Positions 35,751 through 46,197 are shown, counted from the stretch's first letter. The stretch: DNA of 64,000 bases from Pseudomonas sp. C1C7 (GCF_013359595.1 NZ_JABFMP010000004.1:186001-250000); one strand, 5' to 3'. Notes: generated from the sequence alone by a model not told the origin. Made by a program: numbers and translations.

Positions 35751-36508
35751 GCGTTTTCAGAGGCCGCGTTAAAACATCGTGATATGCGGCAATCAGAGGT
35801 GTGACAAGTGTGCGACATGTTGTCACAGCTTTTGTGTCGCACCGACTTTCAAGGGGGCGAATTGGTGCGCGAGCGCGCAACGAAATTGGCCCGCTTTTCT
35901 ACTTGGCCATTTCGTTGCCATCAGGCTCGAACAGGCAGTTTTAACAGGCTTGGGCAATTTGCCAGAGCCCCCGTCATATGGGGGCTTTGGCGCCATCACC
36001 CACAGCGATCGGGCATCCGATGCTGTCTGAAATGCGGGTAGGTAGACCTACTTATTTTGGTGTTTTTGTTGAGAATCAATTTCGATAACATGCCGCACTT
36101 TTACGAGTTCCGTGAAGAATTGTTGCGGCTCGGGATATAAATTATTTCGGGATGAGACATGGTTTAACAAAGTCGAAAAACCTACAATCGCCCGCACTGA
36201 ATCCCCGGCGCTGCTCACCCTCACCAGGTCTTTGAGCAGGGAAGGGTGTCGAAGGGGCCGGTTGGCTTCATGAGACTCCCAGGTGTCGGTGCTGCAACCA
36301 TCCGCACCAAATGGAATTGGTCTGTAACAAGGCCTTTGACCACGAATCGAATAAGAACTCAACGCTAGCCCAGGATTTGTCGAAACGCGTCTGACGCACG
36401 ACGGGCCAGCCCTTATTCAATCCAAGAAAAAATGCCAACCCTTGGCAGGGTGAAGTGTTGGCGATCAAAACCCAACTGCATGGCGCAAGCTGCTTTAGAG
36501 GTCGTGAG
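35751..36508. other. Long non-coding region upstream of cyoABCDE
   Basis: No convincing gene is seen in these 758 bases. Two inverted repeats are interleaved: GTGACAA (35801-35807) with TTGTCAC (35820-35826), and GTGCGACA (35810-35817) with TGTCGCAC (35835-35842), so the two stems cannot form together without a knot. A further hairpin, AGCCCCC-gtcatat-GGGGGCT, lies at about 35965-35985. The rest is AT-richer than the genes and must hold the cyo promoter. A small RNA or long 5' leader is possible. Confidence 0.5.
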
Positions 36509-37450
36509 ATGATTAAAAACAGGTACCCCAGACTACTAGGCTTAGTGCCCCTGATCGGCATGTTGTTGCTGTCAGGCTGCAACATGACCTTGCTCAACCC
36601 CAAGGGCCAGGTCGGTCTGGATGAGCGAAACCTGATCATCACCGCAACGCTGCTGATGCTGTTGGTCGTGGTTCCGGTGATCGTGATGACTTTCCTGTTC
36701 GCCTGGAAATATCGCGCCTCCAACACCAGCGCCACCTACACGCCGAAGTGGAACCACTCCACCAAGATCGAGATCGCGGTGTGGGCTGTGCCAATCATGA
36801 TCATCATTGCCCTGGGTTACGTGACCTACAAGTCGACCCACGCCCTGGATCCGTACAAGCCTCTGGAATCCGACGTCAAGCCTGTGACCATCGAAGTGGT
36901 CGCACTGGACTGGAAATGGCTGTTCATCTACCCGGAACAAGGCATCGCCACGGTCAACAAGATCGTGTTCCCGGCGCACACCCCGATCAACTTCCGTATC
37001 ACCTCTGACGCCGTGATGAACTCGTTCTTCATCCCTGCGCTGGGCGGCCAGATCTACGCGATGGCGGGCATGCAGACCAAGCTGCACCTGATCGCCAACG
37101 AAAACGCTGAAATGGACGGTATCTCCGCCAACTACAGCGGCGCGGGCTTCACCGGAATGAAATTCAAAGCGATCGCAACTTCTCAGGAAGATTTCGACGC
37201 CTGGGTCAGCGAAGTCAAGAAGTCGCCTAAGCAGCTCGAATCAGCTGAATACGCAGCCCTTGCCAAGCAGAGCCAGAACAACCCAGTCGAACTCTACTCC
37301 TCGGTTACGCCGAACCTGTTCCAGATCATCGTCGACAAGTACGAAGGCATGAAACCAGGTCCAAAGGTGCACCACGAGAAGAAAGAGAAAGAGAAAGAAG
37401 TGGCCGCTACGGACATGAACTCGCATTCAGCTGCCGGGGCAGAGGAGTAA
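36509..37450 (+). CDS. cyoA: Cytochrome bo3 ubiquinol oxidase subunit II
   Basis: A 313-residue lipoprotein subunit. The signal ends in a lipobox (LLLSGCNM), followed by two transmembrane helices and a periplasmic cupredoxin-like domain ([22 protein letters not shown]). CuA ligands are absent, as expected for a quinol oxidase. The C-terminus has a charged tail rich in Lys and Glu. ATG 36509 is preceded by GAGGTCGTGAG. First gene of cyoABCDE. Confidence 0.97.
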   Translation: MIKNRYPRLLGLVPLIGMLLLSGCNMTLLNPKGQVGLDERNLIITATLLMLLVVVPVIVMTFLFAWKYRASNTSATYTPKWNHSTKIEIAVWAVPIMIIIALGYVTYKSTHALDPYKPLESDVKPVTIEVVALDWKWLFIYPEQGIATVNKIVFPAHTPINFRITSDAVMNSFFIPALGGQIYAMAGMQTKLHLIANENAEMDGISANYSGAGFTGMKFKAIATSQEDFDAWVSEVKKSPKQLESAEYAALAKQSQNNPVELYSSVTPNLFQIIVDKYEGMKPGPKVHHEKKEKEKEVAATDMNSHSAAGAEE

Positions 37451-37453
37451 ACG

Positions 37454-39487
37454 ATGTTTGGTAAATTAAGTTGGGAAGCAGTTCCTTTCCACGAGCCGAT
37501 CGTGATGGTGACCATCGCCATGATCGCGCTCGGCGGTGTGGCACTGTTCGCGGGTATCACCTACTTCAAGAAGTGGACCTACCTCTGGACCGAGTGGCTG
37601 ACTTCGGTCGACCACAAGAAAATCGGCGTGATGTACATCATCGTCGCCATGGTCATGCTGCTGCGCGGCTTCGCCGACGCCATCATGATGCGTTCCCAGT
37701 TGGCCATGGCCACCGAAGGTTCGCCTGGCTACCTGCCACCTGAACACTATGACCAGATCTTCACCGCTCACGGTGTGATCATGATCATCTTCATGGCGAT
37801 GCCATTCTTCACCGGCCTGATGAACCTTGCAGTGCCGCTGCAGATCGGCGCGCGTGACGTTGCCTTCCCGTTCCTGAACTCCCTGAGCTTCTGGCTGCTG
37901 GTTTCCGGTGTGGTGCTGATCAACCTGTCCCTGGGCGTCGGCGAATTCGCCAAGACCGGTTGGGTTGCCTATCCGCCGCTGTCGGGCCTGCAATACAGTC
38001 CGGGCGTGGGTGTGGATTACTACATCTGGGCGCTACAGCTATCGGGCCTGGGTACGACGTTGACGGGGGTCAACTTCCTGGCCACCGTTCTGAAGATGCG
38101 TACACCTGGCATGAAGCTGATGGACATGCCGATCTTCACCTGGACCTGCACCTGGGCAAACGTTCTGATCGTGGCTTCGTTCCCGATCCTGACCGCTACC
38201 CTGGCACTGCTGACGCTTGACCGTTACATGGATTTCCACATTTTCACCAACGAACTTGGTGGCAATCCGATGATGTACGTCAACCTGTTCTGGGCGTGGG
38301 GTCACCCTGAGGTTTACATCCTGATTCTGCCGGCGTTCGGTATCTTCTCCGAAGTCGTATCGACCTTCTCTGGCAAGAAACTGTTCGGCCACCACTCCAT
38401 GATCTACGCATCGGGCGCAATCTCGATCCTGGGCTTCATGGTGTGGCTGCACCACTTCTTCACCATGGGTTCGGGTGCCAGCGTCAACGCCTTCTTCGGT
38501 CTGGCGACGATGCTGATTTCCATCCCGACGGGTGTGAAGCTATTCAACTGGCTGTTCACCATCTACCAGGGCCGTCTGCGTTTCACCAGCCAGGTTCTGT
38601 GGACCCTGGGCTTCATGGTGACCTTCGCCATCGGTGGCATGACCGGCGTACTGCTGGCCATCCCGGGTGCCGACTTCGTTCTGCACAACAGCCTGTTCGT
38701 GATCGCGCACTTCCACAACGTGATCATCGGCGGTGCGGTATTCGGTTACATCGCAGGTTTCGCCTTCTACTTCCCGAAAGCGTTCGGCTTCAAGCTGCAC
38801 GAAGGTTGGGGCAAGGCAGCATTCTGGTTCTGGATCAGCGGCTTCTTCGTCGCGTTCATGCCGCTCTATGCACTGGGCTTCATGGGCATGACCCGTCGTC
38901 TGAACGCCACTACCAACCCGGAGTGGGTGCCGTACCTGTACGTCGCCATGTTCGGTGCGATCCTGATCGCCGCCGGTATCGCTTGCCAGCTGATCCAGCT
39001 CTACGTGAGTGTGCGTGACCGCAACAAGCCAGAGAACATGTGCGAACACGGCGACCCGTGGAATGCACACACCCTGGAATGGTCGACCTCCTCGCCACCT
39101 CCGTTCTACAACTTCGCCGTGCTGCCGAAAGCCGATGGCGTCGATCCGTTCACCGAAGCGAAGGAAAACGGCACCGCGTACCAGACTCCGGTCAAGTACT
39201 CGCCGATCCACATGCCGAACAACACCGCGACCGGTCTGGTCATGGGTGCTCTGTTGACGGTGTTCGGTTTCGCGATGATCTGGCACATCTGGTGGCTGGC
39301 AATCGCGAGCCTCGCTGGCACCGTGATCTACTTCGCGATCCACGCGGCCCGTGATGATCAAGGCTATATGGTGCCGGTCGACGTGATCGAACGCATCGAA
39401 GCCGAGCAGCACAAGCGTCTGGTAGCGGCCGGCAAAGTCCGGGCCACCGCCACCACCCGTGTTGAAACCTCGTTGGAACAGGCTTAA
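37454..39487 (+). CDS. cyoB: Cytochrome bo3 ubiquinol oxidase subunit I
   Basis: A 677-residue catalytic subunit of the proton-pumping quinol oxidase. The CuB ligands His284, His333 and His334 ([14 protein letters not shown]), Tyr288, heme-o3 ligand His419 and heme-b ligand His421 (AHFHNV) fall on the same numbers as in E. coli CyoB. The quinol-site motif [14 protein letters not shown] is intact. It starts 3 bases after cyoA. Confidence 0.98.
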   Translation: MFGKLSWEAVPFHEPIVMVTIAMIALGGVALFAGITYFKKWTYLWTEWLTSVDHKKIGVMYIIVAMVMLLRGFADAIMMRSQLAMATEGSPGYLPPEHYDQIFTAHGVIMIIFMAMPFFTGLMNLAVPLQIGARDVAFPFLNSLSFWLLVSGVVLINLSLGVGEFAKTGWVAYPPLSGLQYSPGVGVDYYIWALQLSGLGTTLTGVNFLATVLKMRTPGMKLMDMPIFTWTCTWANVLIVASFPILTATLALLTLDRYMDFHIFTNELGGNPMMYVNLFWAWGHPEVYILILPAFGIFSEVVSTFSGKKLFGHHSMIYASGAISILGFMVWLHHFFTMGSGASVNAFFGLATMLISIPTGVKLFNWLFTIYQGRLRFTSQVLWTLGFMVTFAIGGMTGVLLAIPGADFVLHNSLFVIAHFHNVIIGGAVFGYIAGFAFYFPKAFGFKLHEGWGKAAFWFWISGFFVAFMPLYALGFMGMTRRLNATTNPEWVPYLYVAMFGAILIAAGIACQLIQLYVSVRDRNKPENMCEHGDPWNAHTLEWSTSSPPPFYNFAVLPKADGVDPFTEAKENGTAYQTPVKYSPIHMPNNTATGLVMGALLTVFGFAMIWHIWWLAIASLAGTVIYFAIHAARDDQGYMVPVDVIERIEAEQHKRLVAAGKVRATATTRVETSLEQA

Positions 39488-39490
39488 ACC

Positions 39491-40117
39491 ATGTCGAACT
39501 TAGTGACCAATGCTGGACACGCCCATGGTCATGACCATGGGCATGATGACCACCACCACGACTCGGGCGAGATGACCGTATACGGTTTCTGGCTCTACCT
39601 GATGACCGACTGCATTCTGTTTGCGTCGATCTTCGCGGTGTACGCGGTGCTGGTTAACAACGTAGCCGGTGGCCCGTCGGGCCACGACATCTTCGAACTG
39701 CCATACGTACTGGGCGAAACCGCTCTGCTGCTGTTCAGTTCGATCACCTACGGCTTCGCCATGCTGGCGTTCTTCCGTGGCAACAAGAAGCAGGTCCTGG
39801 GCTGGCTGGCCATGACCTTCCTGTTCGGTGCCGGCTTCATCGGCATGGAGATCAACGAGTTCCACCTGCTGATCTCCGAGGGCTACGGTCCTAACCGTTC
39901 GGGCTTCCTGTCCGCGTTCTTTACCCTGGTCGGTACCCACGGTCTGCACGTGACCAGCGGTCTGATCTGGATGGCGATCATGATGTACCAGGTCAACAAG
40001 CACGGCCTGACGGCGACCAACAAGACCCGTCTGAGCTGCCTGAGCCTGTTCTGGCACTTCCTGGACGTGGTGTGGATCTGCGTATTCACCGTTGTTTATC
40101 TGATGGGGACTATGTAA
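39491..40117 (+). CDS. cyoC: Cytochrome bo3 ubiquinol oxidase subunit III
   Basis: A 208-residue membrane subunit with five helices (for example [38 protein letters not shown]). The N-terminus is unusually His/Asp-rich ([20 protein letters not shown]) and could bind metal; this is longer than in E. coli. It lies 3 bases after cyoB and abuts cyoD. Confidence 0.97.
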   Translation: MSNLVTNAGHAHGHDHGHDDHHHDSGEMTVYGFWLYLMTDCILFASIFAVYAVLVNNVAGGPSGHDIFELPYVLGETALLLFSSITYGFAMLAFFRGNKKQVLGWLAMTFLFGAGFIGMEINEFHLLISEGYGPNRSGFLSAFFTLVGTHGLHVTSGLIWMAIMMYQVNKHGLTATNKTRLSCLSLFWHFLDVVWICVFTVVYLMGTM

Positions 40118-40459
40118 ATGGCTAACGCTCATTCCCACAATGACCACCACGACGACGGCAGCCACGGCAGCGTCAAGTCCTACGGCATTGGCTTCATCCT
40201 GTCGGTCATCCTGACTCTGATTCCGTTCGGTCTGGTGATGTACCCGACACTGCCGAAGTCGATCACGCTGATGATCGTCCTGGCATTCGCAGTGATCCAG
40301 GTGCTGGTGCACCTGGTGTACTTCCTGCACCTGGACCGCTCGGCCGCACAGCGTAACAACGTCATCGCGTTTGTCTTTGCCGCGATCGTGATTGTCCTGC
40401 TGGTTGGTCTGTCGATCTGGATCATGTTCAGCATCCACACGTTCATGATGGCGAAGTGA
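40118..40459 (+). CDS. cyoD: Cytochrome bo3 ubiquinol oxidase subunit IV
   Basis: A 113-residue subunit with three helices, needed for assembly of the CuB site. It starts with a His/Asp-rich segment (NAHSHNDHHDDGSHGS) like cyoC. ATG follows the cyoC stop directly. Confidence 0.96.
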   Translation: MANAHSHNDHHDDGSHGSVKSYGIGFILSVILTLIPFGLVMYPTLPKSITLMIVLAFAVIQVLVHLVYFLHLDRSAAQRNNVIAFVFAAIVIVLLVGLSIWIMFSIHTFMMAK

Positions 40460-40470
40460 GGTAAATCCGC

Positions 40471-41358
40471 ATGTCCTTCAAGCACTTTATCCAAATCACC
40501 AAACCGGGGATCATTTTCGGTAACGTGCTTTCTGTGGCAGGCGGATTCTTCCTGGCCTCCAAAGGGCATGTCGATCTGGCCATCTTCCTGGCCGCCATGA
40601 TCGGCACGTCCCTGGTGGTCGCCTCCGGTTGCGTGTTCAACAACTGCATCGACCGCGACATCGACCTGAAGATGGAACGCACCAGGAACCGTGTGCTGGT
40701 CCAGGGCCTCATCTCCCTGAAACTGGCCCTGGCCTATGCGACCGTCCTGGGTGTCGCCGGCGTTGCGTTGCTGTACAAGGTGGCCAACCCGTTGGCCGCA
40801 CTGTTCGCCGTGATCGGCTTCGTGATCTACGTCGGTCTCTACAGCCTGTACCTCAAGCGCAAGTCGGTTCACGGCACGCTGGTGGGCAGTCTGTCGGGCG
40901 CCATGCCGCCGGTCATCGGCTACGTCGCGGTGAGCAACACCTTCGACGTGGCTGCACTGACGTTGCTGGTGATGTTCAGCCTGTGGCAGATGCCGCATTC
41001 CTACGCCATCGCGATCTTCCGCTTCAACGATTACCTGGCCGCATCGATTCCGGTGCTGCCAGTGAAGCGCGGAATCCAGGTGGCCAAGAAGCACATCCTG
41101 ATCTACATCCTGGCCTTCCTCGTGGCGACCCTGATGCTGACCTTCAGCGGCTACGCCGGCATGAGCTACCTTGCCGTCGCCGCGGCCATGGGCATGTACT
41201 GGCTGTACATGGCCTGGACCGGCTACAAGGCGGTGGATGACACGGTCTGGGCACGCAAGCTGTTCGTGTTCTCGATCTTCACCATCACCGCGTTGAGCGT
41301 CGCGATGTCCCTGGACTTCAAAGTGCCGACCGAGTTGTTGCTGACGTACGCGCCGTAA
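40471..41358 (+). CDS. cyoE: Protoheme IX farnesyltransferase (heme O synthase)
   Basis: A 295-residue polytopic membrane enzyme of the UbiA superfamily that adds a farnesyl group to heme b to make heme o for the oxidase. The Asp-rich prenyl-diphosphate motif [17 protein letters not shown] is present. It is 11 bases after cyoD and ends the operon; a strong terminator follows. Confidence 0.97.
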   Translation: MSFKHFIQITKPGIIFGNVLSVAGGFFLASKGHVDLAIFLAAMIGTSLVVASGCVFNNCIDRDIDLKMERTRNRVLVQGLISLKLALAYATVLGVAGVALLYKVANPLAALFAVIGFVIYVGLYSLYLKRKSVHGTLVGSLSGAMPPVIGYVAVSNTFDVAALTLLVMFSLWQMPHSYAIAIFRFNDYLAASIPVLPVKRGIQVAKKHILIYILAFLVATLMLTFSGYAGMSYLAVAAAMGMYWLYMAWTGYKAVDDTVWARKLFVFSIFTITALSVAMSLDFKVPTELLLTYAP

Positions 41359-41376
41359 GCGTCGGATTGCTGTAAG

Positions 41377-41416
41377 AAAAACCCCGCACCTTTGAGAGAA
41401 GGTGCGGGGTTTTTTG
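41377..41416 (+). terminator. Rho-independent terminator of the cyo operon
   Basis: AAAAACCCCGCACCTT pairs with AAGGTGCGGGGTTTTTT around a short loop and ends in T. It starts 19 bases after cyoE. Confidence 0.92.
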
Positions 41417-41580
41417 TTGTGTGGGATTCAGCAGGCGTGGTTGATGTCATTTGATTGCTTGCGGTGCGTAGGGGCGATCAAAGTCTGCCTTCGTATATTT
41501 CGGAAAATGCTGCATGGCATTTGGGAAACGTACTAACGCGAACTCCCGTGCACCTCAGTACGGTCCATTTACCGAACCCC

Positions 41581-41659
41581 TGTAGGAGCTGCCGAAGGCT
41601 GCGATCTTTTGATCTTGCTTTTCAAAATCAAAAGATCGCAGCCTTCGGCAGCGCCTACA
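41581..41659. repeat. REP-type inverted repeat, family A
   Basis: TGTAGGAGCTGCCGAAGGCT then GCGATCTTTTGAT, and the inverse with one mismatch (GCAGCGCCTACA). It lies between cyoE and the convergent mocR gene. No gene is visible in 41417-41671. Confidence 0.82.
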
Positions 41660-41671
41660 AGGGATCGCAGG

Positions 41672-43081
41672 TCAGTTGTCGAGCAAGCGCAGGAACCGCT
41701 CCCGCACCTGAAAATTATCGCTGTGCGCCACATTGAATCTCAGAAACTGGCTCGCATCCGGCGCTTTGCTGAGCAAGGTGCCTGGGGCCAATACGAGGTC
41801 GATGTCCAGGCCCTTTCTCGCCAGTGTTTCGGCGTGCAACCCTTGAGGCAGTCGGGTCCAGATGTACAGGCCTTCGTGAGGTAACGAGGACACCGAGCAA
41901 CCGGCGTCGATCAGCCATGTGGAAACCCGGCTGCTCGATTCGTAGAGGCGGTCCACGGTGCGGCGGGTGTGTTTGGCGTAGCTGCCGTCGCTGAGCATGG
42001 CGCAGATGATCTGTTCCGCCAGTTCCGAGGTCATGCCGCCGCAGGCCATTTTCAGGGTGACCATGCGGGCTGCCAGTTGTGGCGAAAGCACCGCGAAGCT
42101 GACGCGGCTGTTGGCGGTCAGGGTCTTGGAGAATCCCGAGACGTAGCTGACATTGTCCAGGCCACCGGCGGCCAGGCGCGGGGTCATTCGTTGTTGCAGG
42201 TCGCAGTACAGATCGTCCTCGACGATGTGGAAACCGTAGCGATGGCTCAGCTCCAGCAAGCGATAAACCTGCGCCGGGGAGAACGAGTGTCCGGTCGGGT
42301 TGTGCAGGACATTGTTGGTCATGTAGAGCACGGGACGATGGGTGCTGACCACTTGCTCGAACGTCTCCATGTCCATGCCGTCGGCCGCGCGGGGAACGGT
42401 GATGACCTTGGCACCGTGCAGCGCCAGATTGGTGTGCATGGTGAAGTAGCACGGATCGTCGAGCAGCACCGTGTCGCCGGGTTTGACCAAAAGGCGCATC
42501 AGCATGTCGATGGCCTGCACGGTGTTGGCGGTGGTGACGATCTGGTCCACCGGCACTTCGATGCCGATTGCCGACAGCTTGACCCGCAACGCCTCGCGCA
42601 ATGGCAGGTAACCGGCCGCGACGCCGTATTCGCCCATCTGCAGAGAAGTCGCGCGCACGGTTGCGCGCACGGCCTTGAGCAGTTCATCGGCGGGCAGCCA
42701 GGAGGAGGGGAGGAAACCGGCACCGGGGCGCAATGCGCCGGTGTCCTGCAGCACCGCGCGGCGGACCACGCTCAGGGTGTCCTGGGGCTGCAGGTCCGGC
42801 CCGGCATCGCTTCTGATCGGGGTAGAAGAGCGGTGAACGTAGTGCCCCGAACCCTGGCGTGACACCACCAGACCCTTGGCCCGCAAGCGATCCAGCGCAT
42901 CCACCACGGTGGATTTGCCCACGTTCATCAGCTCGGAAAGTTCGCGAATCGGCGGTAGCCGCGAGCCGTGTGGAAGGCCACCCTGATTGATGGCGACTGA
43001 CAGTTGATCGACGATCTGCTGGACCAGCGGCACACCTGGCTGGAACTCGAAGGCGGCGATGACGGCACGCTGAACCTGCAT
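41672..43081 (-). CDS. MocR family regulator (GntR HTH fused to aminotransferase fold)
   Basis: A 469-residue MocR protein. The N-terminal GntR-type winged helix (PLVQQIVDQLSVAINQGGLPHGSRLPPIRELSELMNVGKSTV) is joined to a class I aminotransferase-like domain with the PLP Lys319 (SGFSKTL), the NNVLHNPTG motif and EDDLYCDL. MocR regulators sense PLP-linked amino compounds. It is divergent from the biosynthetic-type operon starting at 43230, with two inverted repeats between them, so it is its likely regulator. Confidence 0.9.
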   Translation of the reverse strand: MQVQRAVIAAFEFQPGVPLVQQIVDQLSVAINQGGLPHGSRLPPIRELSELMNVGKSTVVDALDRLRAKGLVVSRQGSGHYVHRSSTPIRSDAGPDLQPQDTLSVVRRAVLQDTGALRPGAGFLPSSWLPADELLKAVRATVRATSLQMGEYGVAAGYLPLREALRVKLSAIGIEVPVDQIVTTANTVQAIDMLMRLLVKPGDTVLLDDPCYFTMHTNLALHGAKVITVPRAADGMDMETFEQVVSTHRPVLYMTNNVLHNPTGHSFSPAQVYRLLELSHRYGFHIVEDDLYCDLQQRMTPRLAAGGLDNVSYVSGFSKTLTANSRVSFAVLSPQLAARMVTLKMACGGMTSELAEQIICAMLSDGSYAKHTRRTVDRLYESSSRVSTWLIDAGCSVSSLPHEGLYIWTRLPQGLHAETLARKGLDIDLVLAPGTLLSKAPDASQFLRFNVAHSDNFQVRERFLRLLDN

Positions 43082-43129
43082 TTTACTGGTCTCTCCGGCA
43101 GTAAAGTTCGTTGGATTCTATACGAACTT
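43082..43129. promoter_or_regulatory. Two inverted repeats in the mocR-exporter intergenic region
   Basis: TTTACTG-N10-CAGTAAA (43082-43105) and AAGTTCGT-N10-ACGAACTT (43104-43129) lie side by side. Both have perfect arms and 10-base spacers. They begin right at the mocR start codon and are about 100 bases before the exporter gene, so they are good operator candidates. Confidence 0.6.
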
Positions 43130-43229
43130 GCTCTGATGAAAACAAGCCTCTGTCTCTAACATCAGCTTACAGACTTTCCTGACTGTGGGCGTTCGAGCCC
43201 TGAACAGTCAATGGTTTCAGAGGTGCTGC

Positions 43230-44330
43230 ATGAGTGTTCAAACGACAGCCGCCATCGCCAAACCGGTGATCAACATTCGCCTGTTTGCGATCCGCATCAT
43301 CACCGCCGTGTCGCTGTTTGCTGTGTTGGGCAAGGCCAACGTCTGGCTCGACACCGCCACCAACAGCATCCTCGCCCTCGGCTATCGCGCCTTGCTGTTG
43401 CTGCTGCCGCTGACCTTGCTGGTGCTGGGCCGCCGTTCCCTCAGCGTTACCTTGCTGTGCGCGGCCGCAGGCCTGGTACTGCTGGCTGTGACCCGCAACC
43501 AGGGCGTGGTGATGTTCGCAGCCGCCTTGTTCGCCTACGGCATCGCGATTGCCGGCTACCTGATCAAGAGCGAGGCGGCGCAGACCAAGGAAGGCGCGGC
43601 CTACAACCGCGTCGCGATGAACATGGGCAGCCTGCTGGCCGGCCTGATCCTGTTGTCGCCAATGCTCACCCCGACGATGTTCTTCATCGGCGCCGCGGCC
43701 TTCGTGCTGCTGTGCCTGCCGATCGCCCATGGCGCGACCTTCACCTCGGAACCTGTAACCGCAAGCCCCGTCACCCATGACGGCAGCGGCTGGCGCAACA
43801 AACTGCCGTGGGTGATCGCCGGCATCATCATGGGCATCAAGCTGTTCGGGGTGTTCTCGATCCTGCCCCAGGCGATCCTGCTCAAGACCGGCGAACTGCC
43901 GGCCTGGTACGGCCTGATGCTGATCCTCAACAGCGCCGTGGTGGTGTTCGCCCAGGTGCCAATGATGAAGCTGATCGAGCGCACCGGTCGCTTCAAGGTG
44001 CTGGCGGTGATCGGGATCATCGCCGGCGGTTTCGCGGTGCTGTCGTCACCTGCCGCATTCCACGTCGAAACCCTGGTCGGCGCGCTGATCTGGGTCGCGC
44101 TGCTGTCGCTGGCCGAATGCGCTTTCAGCTACCTCGATTACTTCTCGGTCAAGCAGAACAACATGTTCGTCAAGGAAGTTTCCCTGGGCGTGGGTGCCGG
44201 TCTGACCGTGCTGATCATGCGGGTCGTGCCGGCGCCGTACAACGCGCTGGTGCTGGCGGCCATCGGCGCGGGCGGGATCCTGGCCTGGTACTGGTTCAAC
44301 CGTAAATCCCAAGCGTCGTTACACGACTGA
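43230..44330 (+). CDS. MFS-type membrane transporter, probable exporter
   Basis: A 366-residue membrane protein with about ten to twelve hydrophobic helices, shorter than a typical MFS protein. It contains an inter-domain loop (THDGSGWRNKLPW) after six helices, and VKQNNMFVKEVSLGVGAG near the end. First gene of the operon divergent from mocR; GAGGTG precedes ATG 43230. By context it would export the product of the pathway or give self-protection. Assignment to MFS is moderate; substrate unknown. Confidence 0.75.
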   Translation: MSVQTTAAIAKPVINIRLFAIRIITAVSLFAVLGKANVWLDTATNSILALGYRALLLLLPLTLLVLGRRSLSVTLLCAAAGLVLLAVTRNQGVVMFAAALFAYGIAIAGYLIKSEAAQTKEGAAYNRVAMNMGSLLAGLILLSPMLTPTMFFIGAAAFVLLCLPIAHGATFTSEPVTASPVTHDGSGWRNKLPWVIAGIIMGIKLFGVFSILPQAILLKTGELPAWYGLMLILNSAVVVFAQVPMMKLIERTGRFKVLAVIGIIAGGFAVLSSPAAFHVETLVGALIWVALLSLAECAFSYLDYFSVKQNNMFVKEVSLGVGAGLTVLIMRVVPAPYNALVLAAIGAGGILAWYWFNRKSQASLHD

Positions 44331-44372
44331 GTCGTCGCGGGTGCGGGTTTCAATTTGCAAGTCGGGGGCATT

Positions 44373-45653
44373 ATGAATACGACTTCATGCGTCGTAGTGG
44401 TGGGTTACAACGGTAGTCGGGTTCACGATATCCCGAAGCTGCGAGAGCTGTGCAAGTCGCTCTACAACGCGCGGCTGATCCTGTTGGTCGAGCAGGTTCA
44501 GCCCAATGACGATCAAGTGGCCGATCACGTCTGCACGACATCGTTCGCCGAACAGGACGTGGCTGCGTCCCTGGAATTGGTGGTGGGTTGCCTGAACGCC
44601 GATCTGTGGAAGCTGATCGGCGTGTTGCCGTTTTCCGATCGCGGCGTGCTGCTCGGTGCGGCGCTGGCCAGTCATTTCGGCCTGCCGGGCATCACCCCGG
44701 CCGAAGCGCGGGCAGGGCTGGACAAGCAGATCTTCCGCAGCCTGGAAGTCATGGCCACCCAGTCGCCCGAAGACTATCGCCCGGTGTTCTCCACGCGGGT
44801 CGAGAGCCTTTCCGAACTGCGCCAGCGGGTTGTCGAGCTGGGCGGAAAAGCCTTCATCAAGCCGGCTTGCGAAGGCGCGAGCCGGGGCTGCCGGGTCATC
44901 AATCATCCGTCCGAATGCGATGAAGTCTGGCAGGCGCTCAAGCCCTACCGCGAAGGCGGCATCGTCATCGAAGAGCTGATCCAGAACGCCCGGGAATACA
45001 GCTGGGATTGCGTGGCCGGCAGCACCTGGATCACCGAGAAAACCACCACCGAAGGCGCCTACCGCGCGGAGATCCAGCAGGTCGTGCCCGCGCCTCTGCC
45101 GGACGCCGTACAGACCCAATTGCTCGACGCCGGCCGGCACATGGCCGACCTGGTGTCGCTGGACAACGGCGCCTGGCACAACGAAGTGTTCCTGCGCGCC
45201 GACCATCTGACCTCCGCCGTGGAAACCAACATGCGTCCCGGTGGCATGCACATCTGGGATCTGGCGCGCCGCGCCTTCATCGATTTCAACCCTTGGGAAC
45301 GCTGGGTGCGCTGGGCTGTGGAAGGCCACATCGAGCCTTTTGCGCCGGTCGCTCGCGGCTATTGCGGCATACGCCTGCTCAGGGCGCCGGCCGGCGGCAT
45401 CTTGCGCTCGATACCCGATGTCGAGGTCCTGGCCCGCTCGCTGAATATCGAAGTCGTGGAGGCCAAGTTCGCCAAGCGCATCGGTGATTCGGTGTCCGCG
45501 CTGGTGAAGGACAACTTCTCGTTCATCGGCCACATCGTGCTGTTCAACGAGCGCTACGAACAGTTGAGCGAAGACCTGTCGCGTCTGGCGCAGGCCATTG
45601 AATCGAACGTCGGGATCACCAGTCTGGAGCCGCCCGTGAGGGCCGCAGGTTAA
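44373..45653 (+). CDS. ATP-grasp family ligase
   Basis: A 426-residue cytoplasmic ATP-grasp protein. The nucleotide-binding Lys region is KAFIKPACEGASRGC, followed by IVIEELIQNAREYSWDCV. The Mg-binding acidic/Asn motif is SAVETNMRPGGMHIWDL. Such stand-alone ligases join a carboxylate to an amine through an acyl phosphate, as in L-amino-acid ligases and carnosine synthase. It is 42 bases after the exporter gene. It probably forms an amide or peptide bond in the pathway; the substrates cannot be read from sequence. Confidence 0.85.
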   Translation: MNTTSCVVVVGYNGSRVHDIPKLRELCKSLYNARLILLVEQVQPNDDQVADHVCTTSFAEQDVAASLELVVGCLNADLWKLIGVLPFSDRGVLLGAALASHFGLPGITPAEARAGLDKQIFRSLEVMATQSPEDYRPVFSTRVESLSELRQRVVELGGKAFIKPACEGASRGCRVINHPSECDEVWQALKPYREGGIVIEELIQNAREYSWDCVAGSTWITEKTTTEGAYRAEIQQVVPAPLPDAVQTQLLDAGRHMADLVSLDNGAWHNEVFLRADHLTSAVETNMRPGGMHIWDLARRAFIDFNPWERWVRWAVEGHIEPFAPVARGYCGIRLLRAPAGGILRSIPDVEVLARSLNIEVVEAKFAKRIGDSVSALVKDNFSFIGHIVLFNERYEQLSEDLSRLAQAIESNVGITSLEPPVRAAG

Positions 45654-45702
45654 GTCACAGGGATCGAAGTTTTCAGCAGTATTGATCAAGAGGATTGGGT
45701 AA

Positions 45703-46197
45703 ATGATTGAACACATGACCTGTGATGAGCGTTTCATCGCCCTGGCCAAGGAGTTCGGTTTCGACATCTATGGCGAGAACACCGTTGGCGGCCGTTACAC
45801 CCCGCTGATCCGCCACCACGATGAGCTGTACATCAGCGGCCTGGTGCCGCGCATGGATGGCAAGATCCTCTATCCGGGCCGGGTCGGCCTGGACCTGAGC
45901 ATGGCGGACGCGCAGGCGGCGGCGAGCATCAGTGCGTTGCGCGGCCTGGCGCTGATCGTCGATGCCGTGGGTTCGCTGGACAAGGTCAAGGCGCTGATCC
46001 GGATGAACGTGTACGTGAAGTGCACCGCGGATTTCGTCGATCTCAGTGACGTGGCCAACGGCGCCTCGGATGTCATCAGCCATGTGCTGGGTGATGCCGG
46101 TAAACATACGAGAACCACGGTCGGTGTTTATCAGTTGCCGAAAAATGCCGCTGTGGAAGTTGATATGATTGCGGCGCTGCGTCCTGCAGTTCTGTAA
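45703..46197 (+). CDS. RidA (YjgF/UK114) family protein
   Basis: A 164-residue RidA-like protein with an N-terminal extension compared with the usual 125-130 residues. Core motifs are LYISGLVPRMDGKILYPGRVG, ASISALRGLALIVDAVGSLDKVKALIRMNVYVKC and KHTRTTVGVYQLPKNAAVEVDMIAAL. RidA hydrolyses reactive enamine/imine intermediates from PLP enzymes. It sits 49 bases after the ATP-grasp gene, next to a set of PLP and amine-modifying enzymes, which fits that job. The catalytic Arg of RidA should be near RTTVGVYQLP. Confidence 0.88.
   Translation: MIEHMTCDERFIALAKEFGFDIYGENTVGGRYTPLIRHHDELYISGLVPRMDGKILYPGRVGLDLSMADAQAAASISALRGLALIVDAVGSLDKVKALIRMNVYVKCTADFVDLSDVANGASDVISHVLGDAGKHTRTTVGVYQLPKNAAVEVDMIAALRPAVL

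Noticed and set aside
35751..36508. Short open frames in the region before cyoA (for example 36048-36362 minus)
   Set aside because: No ribosome site, odd composition and no family resemblance.
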